From assembly GCF_001644015.1 (NCBI RefSeq), contig NZ_LUUI01000098.1, positions 40,662 through 104,661 of the forward strand: a stretch of DNA of 64,000 nucleotides, read 5' to 3'. The notes beneath the pieces are model-generated. The model saw only the letters and a list, made by a program, of their open reading frames with translations, did no database searches and had not been told where the DNA came from. This DNA comes from Methylomonas lenta. Lineage in GTDB: Bacteria > Pseudomonadota > Gammaproteobacteria > Methylococcales > Methylomonadaceae. The position numbers and the translations under genes were made by a program. Shown one piece after another: positions 1 to 7,305 of this stretch (position 1 is its first letter; each line of letters begins with the position of its first letter).

Positions 1-2
1 AA

Positions 3-1226
3 GCCATCAAAGCGCATTTGAATAAAGCTATGGCTAATATACCGGAAGCGATAGGTTTTGCCTTTCCGCCACCGGCGATTCCTGGCGTGGGTACTTCGGG
101 CGGCGTGAGTATGGTGTTAGAAGATCGGGCCGGTAAGGATGTGGCATTTCTGGCCGAAAATACCGAAAAATTTATCGCAGCCGCTAAAAGTCGTCCGGAA
201 ATTGCGCGGGTGATGACGACTGCATTACCATCGGTCCCACAGATTTTTGTCGATGTAGATAGAGATAAGGTGCTTAAGCAGGGCGTGTCATTATCTGATG
301 TTTATAAGACCTTACAAGCCTATATGGGGAGTGGTTTTATTAACTATTTCAACCGCTTCGGCCGACAATGGCAGACCTATGTGCAGGCGGAGGGTGAGTA
401 TCGTAAGGATACCAAATCCTTAGGTCAGTTTTATGTGCGTAACAATGCCGGTGATACTGTGCCATTGGCGGCGTTGACCAGTATCAGCAAGACAGAAGGG
501 CCGGAATTTACCATGCGGTTTAACCAATTCCGTAGTCAGCAGCTAAGTGTGTCTGCCAATCCGGGCTTTAGTTCGGCGCAGGTGATGCAAGCTTTGGAGG
601 CTGTGTTTGCTGAAACCATGCCCAGCGACATGGGTTACGATTATATCGGCATGAGTTTTCAGGAAAAACAGGCACAAGAAGGCGTTTCTCCCGCTATGGT
701 TTTCGCCTTTGCCATATTCTGCGTGTTCCTGATTCTAGCTGCGCTGTATGAAAGCTGGAGTCTGCCTTTTAGTGTATTGCTGGGGACACCAATCGCAATT
801 TTTGGTGCTTTTGCCGGATTGATGATTGGTCACTATGAAAACAATATCTACGCCCAAATTGGTTTGGTGATGTTGATTGGTCTTGCCGCCAAGAACGCTA
901 TTTTGATTGTTGAATTCGCCAAAATGGGGGTGGAAGAAGGTAAAACCATCTACGAAGCGGCCATCGAAGCGGCACGTTTACGCTTGCGCCCCATCATGAT
1001 GACGGCCTTATCGTTTATTTTTGGTTGTATACCACTAGCAATTGCCAGTGGTGCCGGTGGCTTGTCGCGTCAAGTTATGGGTTATACGGTGATTGGCGGT
1101 ATGTTGGCCGCCACAACCATTGCTATTTTTATCGTGCCGGTGCTTTTTTATGCAGTGGAAACCCTAACTAAGCGCAAAACTACCGAAGAAGCTAAATCAG
1201 CAACGGAGGACGACGCGAATGAATAA
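3..1226 (+). CDS. RND multidrug efflux permease (HAE1 family), C-terminal part
   Basis: Inner-membrane proton-driven efflux pump subunit. The frame is open to the left edge, so only about the last 407 of roughly 1,050 residues are present. Visible parts are the second periplasmic porter/docking region (with the substrate-side stretch PQIFVDVDRDK) and the last transmembrane bundle. That bundle contains GTPIAIFGAFAGLMIG, IGLVMLIGLAAKNAILIVEF and RLRPIMMTALSFIFG, all characteristic of AcrB/MexB-like HAE1 transporters. The stop overlaps the next start (ATGAATAA, 8 nt), so it is translationally coupled to the outer-membrane factor. The membrane-fusion protein presumably lies upstream, outside the window. 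Substrate cannot be inferred. The family call is secure. Confidence 0.95.
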   Translation, partial: AIKAHLNKAMANIPEAIGFAFPPPAIPGVGTSGGVSMVLEDRAGKDVAFLAENTEKFIAAAKSRPEIARVMTTALPSVPQIFVDVDRDKVLKQGVSLSDVYKTLQAYMGSGFINYFNRFGRQWQTYVQAEGEYRKDTKSLGQFYVRNNAGDTVPLAALTSISKTEGPEFTMRFNQFRSQQLSVSANPGFSSAQVMQALEAVFAETMPSDMGYDYIGMSFQEKQAQEGVSPAMVFAFAIFCVFLILAALYESWSLPFSVLLGTPIAIFGAFAGLMIGHYENNIYAQIGLVMLIGLAAKNAILIVEFAKMGVEEGKTIYEAAIEAARLRLRPIMMTALSFIFGCIPLAIASGAGGLSRQVMGYTVIGGMLAATTIAIFIVPVLFYAVETLTKRKTTEEAKSATEDDANE

Positions 1227-2655
1227 GTTGACTGCTTTTGCATTAGCGCTGAGTTTGACTGGTTGCTTTACCGTTGGCCCCGATTACGAAAAGCCACAAA
1301 TCGAAGCCCCCAAACAATGGCGTTTTGCTGCTAAAGATGTGCGCGACACTGCCAACTTACCTTGGTGGGAGCAATTACAGGATCCAGTTTTAAATCGGTT
1401 GGTGGAGCAAGCGTTACAGAATAATCTGGATCTTAAAATTGCCATTGCCAACGTCGAACAATTTATGGGGGTATACGGATCCACTCGCGCTAGTTTGTTT
1501 CCGCAAATATTTGGCCAGGCCAGCTATGACCGTATCCAAACGAGTAGTCAATCACTCGGGTTAGGCGATAGTTTATCCGACAATGGCTCGGCTCGGCTCG
1601 GTGCCTCAATGTTTTGGGAGTTGGATGTTTGGGGGCAGTTACGTCGTGCCAAGGAAGCAGCGCGCGCCGACTTGTTAGCTCAGGAGTCTGTGCGTAATAC
1701 TGTTGTACTGACCTTGGTCAGCTCGGTTGCGCAAACTTATATCACTTTACGCAGCCTGGACAGTAATCTGGAAATTACCCGGAATACAGTTGAAGCCCTG
1801 ACTGAGGAAAATCGCATTGCGAAAGCCCGTTTTGCTGCCGGTTTTTCGTCGGAAATTGAGGTTAGCCAATCTGATTCTGAATTGGAGCGACGTCGAGCCC
1901 TGATCCCCCTCTATGAACACCAGGTTGCCCAGGCTGAGAATGCACTTAGTGTATTGTTGGGCAGGCCTCCCGGTGCTATTGAACGTGGTTTGAGTTTAGA
2001 TGAATTAGTCCCGCCGGCAGTACCGGCCGGTTTACCTTCCGAGCTTTTGTTACGCCGACCGGATATCCAACAGTCTGAACAGAATCTGATTGCAGCTAAT
2101 GCTCGTATTGGCGTGGCGCGTGGTGAATATTTTCCTAAAGTGACTATCAGTGGTGATGTCGGTCAGGCCAGTATGGAAATTGCACAATTATTTGTTCCTG
2201 GCGCTAATTTTTGGACGATTGGCAGCCGTTTGCTAGGGCCAATATTTACCGCCGGCAGAGTCGCTGGTCAGGTTCAAACAGCCGAAGCGGCGCAACAGGC
2301 GGCATTAGCCAGTTATCAAAAAGCTATTCTTACGAGTTTTCGCGAGTTTGAAGATGGTTTGATTGTTAGTGAAAAATCCAATGAAAGCCAAGTTTCTCAG
2401 GCAAAGCGGGTTGAGGCTTTACAAAACTATTTACGCCTGTCTCATTTACGCTACGATGAAGGCTATTCCTCATATCTTGAAGTTCTAGATGCCTTACGGC
2501 AGTATTACGAAGGGCAAATCGATCTGGTAACGGCGCGCAATGACACTTTTGTGGCACTGATTCAACTGTATCGTGCCATGGGTGGCGGTTGGATTGTGCC
2601 GGCTGAACAAAAGGCGCTAGTACCAGAGCCCAAGGAAGCCAGCTTTTTTCCATAG
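1219..2655 (+). CDS. NodT-family outer-membrane efflux lipoprotein
   Basis: Outer-membrane channel partner of the RND pump encoded just upstream. It has an N-terminal lipoprotein signal with lipobox LTGC (Cys16), then FTVGPDYEKP, the standard start of mature NodT/OprM-type proteins. Two outer_membrane_efflux repeats follow, including the conserved LLLRRPDIQQSEQNL segment near the middle and ANARIGVARGEYFPKVT. Length (478 residues) is normal for the family. The start is fixed by the 8-nt overlap with the permease gene. Together with the permease and an upstream adaptor it would form a tripartite pump spanning both membranes. Confidence 0.93.
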   Translation: MNKLTAFALALSLTGCFTVGPDYEKPQIEAPKQWRFAAKDVRDTANLPWWEQLQDPVLNRLVEQALQNNLDLKIAIANVEQFMGVYGSTRASLFPQIFGQASYDRIQTSSQSLGLGDSLSDNGSARLGASMFWELDVWGQLRRAKEAARADLLAQESVRNTVVLTLVSSVAQTYITLRSLDSNLEITRNTVEALTEENRIAKARFAAGFSSEIEVSQSDSELERRRALIPLYEHQVAQAENALSVLLGRPPGAIERGLSLDELVPPAVPAGLPSELLLRRPDIQQSEQNLIAANARIGVARGEYFPKVTISGDVGQASMEIAQLFVPGANFWTIGSRLLGPIFTAGRVAGQVQTAEAAQQAALASYQKAILTSFREFEDGLIVSEKSNESQVSQAKRVEALQNYLRLSHLRYDEGYSSYLEVLDALRQYYEGQIDLVTARNDTFVALIQLYRAMGGGWIVPAEQKALVPEPKEASFFP

Positions 2656-2994
2656 TCTATTACAGTCACTTTCTCATCATTAAATCTGCGGTTGAGTAGC
2701 AATCGGCCGCAACGCTATAGGATTAATCCAGAAATTAATATGCATCAAATCAATCAATCCCTAGTCAGCCCAAGGATTCGGTGATTCCCGATGATTTACC
2801 GGCAATAGGCATCCTGGCTACTGCTGGTTTGATGATGTGTTATGTCAGGCCGAGCGACTGGAAATAGCGGAAAGTGATCAAGCTTTGATAATCAGCATTT
2901 TAAGCAATCTGACTATTCATGACATTCTTCACGGATTATTGCTCGATAAATCGTTAATCTTTTAGCCCATGCAAACGTATTGGAGGTAATTGTC
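2656..2994 (+). other. Intergenic stretch without a recognisable gene
   Basis: This 339-bp gap separates the efflux operon from the small-protein cluster. A reading frame without a start codon stays open for about 50 codons up to a stop near 2963, but it follows an in-frame stop and matches nothing I recognise. It may be a decayed gene end. A good Shine-Dalgarno (GGAGG at 2982-2986) lies at the right end and belongs to the next gene. No clear promoter or terminator was found. Confidence 0.4.
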
Positions 2995-3285
2995 ATGTAC
3001 ACAGCTGCAATTGATGGAAATGTGCTAAACGGCTTATTCGATAACCAAAAAAAGCTAGACGATCTATTTGATTCGATCTTCGACGACGATAATTATTTTA
3101 TCAGTAGCGTCTCGTCTGCATCGTCCGCGGAAAGTCGCTACTCTACTGAGTACCAATGTTCGCCCAGCCCTGGCCGGGTGACAGAAGCGCTTTTGGAGAT
3201 GAAGAATCGGTCCCCCTACTTTTTCATGTTGCCGATTGCATTGGAAGTTGCGGTCATTTATTTTGTGGTTGCCAATCTATTCTGA
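2995..3285 (+). CDS. Small unknown protein with C-terminal membrane segment
   Basis: A 96-residue protein that I do not recognise. The start is ATG 2995 because GGAGG sits 8 nt upstream; a TTG 15 nt earlier would lie inside that ribosome-binding site. The N-terminal half is acidic (DDLFDSIFDDDNYF), the middle is rich in Ser, and residues about 72-96 form one hydrophobic segment (YFFMLPIALEVAVIYFVVANLF) ending at the C-terminus, as in a tail-anchored protein. It is the first of four small or short genes in the same direction up to 4224, each with a strong ribosome-binding site. Confidence 0.6.
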   Translation: MYTAAIDGNVLNGLFDNQKKLDDLFDSIFDDDNYFISSVSSASSAESRYSTEYQCSPSPGRVTEALLEMKNRSPYFFMLPIALEVAVIYFVVANLF

Positions 3286-3411
3286 TGCGTTTGCGCTGGA
3301 TTATCAGTCGATCGGCAAAAAATCGCATATAGACAGTATTGCCGTAGCAGCGATTCAGATCCTGCTACTTTCGTGGCCAAGCTCAAAATTGGGTTTGATG
3401 GGAGGCGTGAT

Positions 3412-3492
3412 ATGTCCGCATTACTGATTATTTGCAGCCTTTCGATACTGGCTGTAATTGATCGCCTGTCGATATTCAACCGCGAACTGTGA
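3412..3492 (+). CDS. Candidate 26-residue hydrophobic small protein
   Basis: A short frame, MSALLIICSLSILAVIDRLS then IFNREL, preceded by GGGAGG 6 nt before the ATG, which is close to an ideal ribosome-binding site. Residues 2-17 are hydrophobic and could form a single membrane span, with a charged tail. It lies between two other small genes on the same strand. There is no homology evidence, so the call rests on the ribosome-binding site, composition and context. The rest of the gap 3286-3612 holds nothing else I can support. Confidence 0.45.
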   Translation: MSALLIICSLSILAVIDRLSIFNREL

Positions 3493-3612
3493 AGCATTTT
3501 ACAAATGCCAAAATCCTCTAAATATCGATTAGTATTTTGGAAGCTTGATAACAGAATTTTGATTCAATTTTGCTTTAATTGACGTCGCGAAAAAAAATAT
3601 ATGGAGTCGATC

Positions 3613-3783
3613 ATGAATGCAAAAAAATCACAAAATACCCGGAAAGATTTACACCGCGATACCTGCGGCCACCCCTCATTTACGCGTCAGTTCGTCATGG
3701 GTGAACCCACTCAAGAATACATCTGTGCTCATTGTGGCAAGTCAATGGCTTCAATATTGGGCTCACAACAGATGAGACATTGA
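3613..3783 (+). CDS. Small putative zinc-ribbon protein
   Basis: A 56-residue basic protein with a TCGH...CAHC pattern (a Cys/His pair near residue 16 and CxxC near residue 39), which suggests a small zinc ribbon. I prefer ATG 3613 over ATG 3601 because GGAG at 3603-3606 is then correctly placed 6 nt upstream. It sits 24 nt before the host-attachment family gene and probably shares its transcript. Function unknown. Zinc binding is inferred only from the spacing of the cysteines. Confidence 0.55.
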   Translation: MNAKKSQNTRKDLHRDTCGHPSFTRQFVMGEPTQEYICAHCGKSMASILGSQQMRH

Positions 3784-3807
3784 TGCAATCCTCATGGAGG
3801 AAGCTTT

Positions 3808-4224
3808 ATGTTATGTACCTGGATTGTAGTAGCAGATAGCAGTAGGGCACGGTTTTTCTCTATGAAAAGCCGCTTGGACCCATTAACAGAGATTCAATGT
3901 ATGTCACACCTTGAAAGCAGAGGGCATGCTTATGATGATTTTGATGAATACCATGGCAATCTTGGTCAAGGTGTCCATACTTTTGAAACACATAGTGACC
4001 TGAAACAAAGTGAGGCAGATGTTTTTGCCAAACAAATTGCCGATAGGCTAGAACAAGGCCGAGTGAAACATGAGTTTAATAATTTGATTTTAGTAGCGCC
4101 ACCGGCATTTCTAGGTGCATTGCGTCACGGTATTAACGATCATGTGTTTGATTACATTAGTGAGTCGTTGGATAAAAATTTAGTCGTGGAACGCGAGGAA
4201 GTCATTCGTCATCATCTTTTCTGA
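3808..4224 (+). CDS. Host-attachment family protein (archaeo-eukaryotic release-factor-like fold)
   Basis: A 138-residue protein of the family annotated as required for attachment to host cells. Diagnostic stretches are TWIVVADSSRARFFSM at the N-terminus, the HxGNLGQGVHTFE-type loop in the middle, and LILVAPPAFLGALRHGI near the C-terminus. GGAGGA at 3797-3802 supports the start. The family name comes from Agrobacterium; the domain resembles eRF1/Pelota modules and its molecular role is not established. It ends the small-gene cluster, and the IS graveyard follows directly. Confidence 0.8.
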   Translation: MLCTWIVVADSSRARFFSMKSRLDPLTEIQCMSHLESRGHAYDDFDEYHGNLGQGVHTFETHSDLKQSEADVFAKQIADRLEQGRVKHEFNNLILVAPPAFLGALRHGINDHVFDYISESLDKNLVVEREEVIRHHLF

Positions 4225-4375
4225 TTTCTTTGTATCGAGATTGGCGCATTTACAGTTTCGGTCAATTTGTGGCATTCAGCTTGTTGAAAACCGTTAAAAA
4301 TGGGTGACGGAACTATGAGTATAAACAGGCCATTCGACAAAATGACAGTTGTTCGATTTGGCCTGATTATGTCTC

Positions 4376-4503
4376 TTAGAATTTAGCCCACTCATCAATA
4401 TGGGTGGGTTTGCCAAAATAATAGCCTTGAAAACCTTGGGAGCCATGTCTGATTAAAATATCACATTGTTCTTGTGTCTCTCCCGACTGCGTTGGTTTTA
4501 ACG
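4376..4503 (-). pseudogene. Decayed C-terminal tail of an EAL-domain phosphodiesterase
   Basis: Reading the minus strand, codons ending at the stop at 4376-4378 give ALKPTQSGETQEQCDILIRH followed by GSQGFQGYYFGKPTHIDEWA. This is the last alpha-helix and QGYYFGxP end of an EAL domain (compare GVETQEQ...QGYLFSRPLP in the intact gene at 7306-9852). Nothing of the gene's front part remains; upstream sequence is out of frame and then runs into the istB remnant. Probably a gene cut by insertion or deletion. Confidence 0.6.
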
Positions 4504-4548
4504 CCTTTTTTGATTGAAAGTCAGTTCTAAAATTGAGAACAATCCATT

Positions 4549-5022
4549 TTATTCATGCTCGTCTGTTTCTACCCTTTCAATAATGGGTTGTGGCTGTTTA
4601 GTCGATTCTCTGGACTGGATGCGCTGTTTGGCAATGGCACTGCTTTGCTTAAAGCGGAAAGAATCATTGCCGGTTTAGATGATATGGCAATGATGTGTCA
4701 GACGACCCAGTAACGCTGTGGTCAAGTTGGTGATAATGATGCTGGTGCGTTCATACAGCTTTGAAAGTAAATGGAATAGTAATGCACCACCGGCCTGTGA
4801 AAAGGGTAAATAACCCAATTCATCCAGAATCACCAAATCAACCGACATCAGACTGAGCGCCAAGCGACCTTGTTTGCCAGCGGCTTTCTCCAGCCCCAAG
4901 GCATTGACCAATTCAAAGGTGGAATACCCACAGGGCATAAATAGAAGCGGACACGTTTGCCATGATGCTGAATGCCGGAAACACTCAGGGCTGTGGCGAT
5001 ATGGGTTTTGCCGGTACCGGTG
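4549..5022 (-). pseudogene. IS21-family istB ATPase remnant
   Basis: Pieces of the IS21 transposition helper ATPase on the minus strand. They are the P-loop (GTGKTHIATAL), then after a frameshift FELVNALGLEKAAGKQGRLA and VILDELGYLPFSQAGGALLF (Walker B), then TSIIITNLTTALLGRLTHHC. The last junction lacks the usual SFxEW...ARM segment, so there is an internal deletion. An in-frame TAA follows HHCHII where the family has a Glu codon, after which TGNDSFRFKQSS continues. With a frameshift, a deletion and a stop, the gene is dead. No istA partner is present. The right end runs straight into an IS66 fragment. Confidence 0.8.
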
Positions 5023-5262
5023 ACTTGCCCATCGACAACAACCCGGTGGAAAACGCCATTCACCTCATTGCACTGGGCAAAAAAACTGGCTATTCGCCGG
5101 CTCCGAGCGCGCCGGCCAACGTGCAGCGGTTATTCAAACCTTGTTGGGCACCGCCAAACTTAATGGCCTTGACCCTTATGCGTGGCTAAAAGATACCCTG
5201 GAAAAACTCCCCACTTGGCCAAACAGCCGCATCGACGAACTCCTGCCTTTCCCCTATAATCA
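5022..5262 (+). pseudogene. IS66-family transposase (tnpC) C-terminal remnant
   Basis: The plus strand encodes GDLPIDNNPVENAIHLIALG, the conserved end of the DDE region of IS66 transposases. After a run of seven A at about 5079-5085 the frame is lost. Shifting it restores WLFAGSERAGQRAAVIQTLL and LNGLDPYAWLKDTLEKLPTW, the IS66 C-terminal extension. One missing A explains the break. The rest of the transposase is gone: the fragment begins exactly where the istB remnant ends, so the two elements were joined by deletion or nested insertion. Sequence from 5263 to 5416 holds no gene I recognise. Confidence 0.8.
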
Positions 5263-5416
5263 CAGCAGAATACGTGGATTACCTGGTCAATTTTCGATCG
5301 GCGCCAACACTTCTAATCTTGCGCTAATTAAAGTGCATTATTGTCGTCGATTTGCTTTATCAATTTCGGGAAGTTGTTTTTGACAATATCCATAACTGCC
5401 AGTTGTGCTACTGCAA

Positions 5417-7171
5417 TCAGGTTTTGAAACTACCCACTGTTGCACGCAATTGATTGGCGAGTGCAAGTAACTCATGACAGGCGTTGGCGGTATTTTTTGC
5501 ACCTGCGGCGGTTTCTTCGGAAACGTGGCTAATATTGCTGATATTACGATTAATTTCTTCGGCAACAATTGACTGTTGTTCGGCGGCAGTAACAATCTGG
5601 TTGTTCATGTCATTAATCATATCTATTCTTTCGCTAATAGCTGAAATTGAAACGCCCGCAGAGGCTGCTTGATCAACACTGGATGCAGCTCTTATTCTGC
5701 CATTTTCCATAACCGAAACAGCCTGTTTGGCACGGCCTTGCAATTTTTCTATGGTCTGCTGAATTTCCAGTGTCGAATTTTGCGTGCAACTCGCTAAGGT
5801 TCTTACCTCATCGGCTACCACGGCAAAGCCTCGGCCTTGCTCACCTGCACGCGCAGCTTCAATGGCGGCATTCAGTGCCAACAAATTGGTTTGCTCAGCG
5901 ATGCCTTGAATCACGCTAAGCACTTGGCCGATGCTGTTATTATCGTTTTCAAGGGCGTGAATGACGATGGCGGCATTTTCCACTTCCGATGCCAAACCAT
6001 TAATGCCGTCAACAGCCTGATTGACTATGCTCTTGCCTGTCGATGCTTCTATGTTGGCGGTTTCTGCCGCTTCTGATGCCTTGACAGCGTTTCTCGCCAC
6101 CTCTTGTACCGTCGATGTCATTTGCTTCATTGCATTGGCGACAAGAGTAGTTTCCTGAAGCTGTCGTTCTACACCTTGTTGAGTGGCCTCAGTGATCGTC
6201 GCCAGGTTATTGGAGGCATTGGCTAATTTGTCACTGGTTTCGCTTATTTCTTCAACTGTTGTAGCGATTTTTTTTACGAATGCATTAAAACTAGCGGCAA
6301 CCCAGGCAAATTCTGACTTACCCGATGCGGTTAGTCGGGCGCGTAAATTGCCATCGCCGCTGCTAATTGACTGCAAGTTAAGCGCTAAATCGGTCAATGG
6401 GCTGGTAATTATTTTGCTAATGGCAAGATAACCGCTAGTGCCGATGATAAACAAGGTTATGCAGAGAAAAGTAATGGCGTAATAGAGTGTTTGTTTTAAT
6501 TCGGTAAAAGCGACGCTAAATGGTGTAATAATTTCGAAAGCGCCACGCAAATCACCGCTGTGCAAGTTTTCCATCGGGTAACCGAGTATGTCTTGACCAT
6601 TAGCGTTACCCCAGATAGTTTGCGAAGTATTAGGGGCTCCATGGCAAAGTTCACATTGTTTAACGATTTTTACCGGTCTGAAGTAACGGATTTCTTGATT
6701 TGTTTCGTCGACTATGCTGTATTCAGACAAAGTTGGATTGCTTTTAAATTTATCGAGTACCTGACGTTCATATTCATCGGGCGAATTTCTCGCAGGGTTA
6801 CGTGGGTTGAATGCCGGGGCTTTAAAACGAAAACCGCCTTCTTGCGCTTTTGCCTCGATCACATTCCAAGCGCTGGAGACTGGAATCATGGATATAATAA
6901 GCTCCTTACTCACCGCAGGACTATTAGTCTGTGCTATTTGAATGATTTTTTCTGGTGAGTAGATGTTGTTTTCCCATTTTTTAAGTGAATCATCGCGTAT
7001 TGACTCTGAAATCAGTAATAACTGGCGGGAGTATTCAATCTTGCGCTCGATGAGTTTTTGTTTTTCAAGTTGGGCAAAATAAATCAAAAACGTCACGCTA
7101 AGTAGTGTGACAATCGTCATATTGATGGCAACTACTTTGAAGCCCACCGAATGCCAGTTCATTAAAAACAT
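5417..7171 (-). CDS. Methyl-accepting chemotaxis protein with haem-type (Tll0287-like, DUF3365) sensor domain
   Basis: A 584-residue transmembrane chemoreceptor. Order: TM1 (about residues 12-32), a periplasmic domain of the DUF3365/Tll0287 type containing QCELCHGAP (Cys173, Cys176, His177; a c-type haem motif), TM2 (about 228-252), HAMP, then the cytoplasmic signalling hairpin with [20 protein letters not shown] and [15 protein letters not shown] for CheA/CheW contact. AGGA 8 nt before ATG supports the start. In known family members the periplasmic domain binds haem c, so a redox or gas signal (for example NO, O2 or CO) to the motility apparatus is likely. No che genes are nearby, so it works with a kinase encoded elsewhere. 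Confidence 0.88.
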   Translation of the reverse strand: MFLMNWHSVGFKVVAINMTIVTLLSVTFLIYFAQLEKQKLIERKIEYSRQLLLISESIRDDSLKKWENNIYSPEKIIQIAQTNSPAVSKELIISMIPVSSAWNVIEAKAQEGGFRFKAPAFNPRNPARNSPDEYERQVLDKFKSNPTLSEYSIVDETNQEIRYFRPVKIVKQCELCHGAPNTSQTIWGNANGQDILGYPMENLHSGDLRGAFEIITPFSVAFTELKQTLYYAITFLCITLFIIGTSGYLAISKIITSPLTDLALNLQSISSGDGNLRARLTASGKSEFAWVAASFNAFVKKIATTVEEISETSDKLANASNNLATITEATQQGVERQLQETTLVANAMKQMTSTVQEVARNAVKASEAAETANIEASTGKSIVNQAVDGINGLASEVENAAIVIHALENDNNSIGQVLSVIQGIAEQTNLLALNAAIEAARAGEQGRGFAVVADEVRTLASCTQNSTLEIQQTIEKLQGRAKQAVSVMENGRIRAASSVDQAASAGVSISAISERIDMINDMNNQIVTAAEQQSIVAEEINRNISNISHVSEETAAGAKNTANACHELLALANQLRATVGSFKT

Positions 7172-7305
7172 ACGGATATCCTGAAATAGTTGTTGATGGT
7201 TCTAAGAGCAAACAAATTGGCGGATGGATAATTACGCATAGCCGAATCACTTATGTCAGTTAGGTAATGAGGCAAGAAAATAACCTGTCTACTTAAGTTA
7301 TTAGC

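Noticed and set aside
2805-2965. Open frame of about 50 codons before the small-protein cluster
   Set aside because: No start codon with a ribosome-binding site, preceded by an in-frame stop, no recognised match. At most a gene relic.
3236-3427. 63-residue frame between small genes
   Set aside because: It begins inside the upstream gene in another frame and has no ribosome-binding site. The 26-residue frame at 3412 is better supported.
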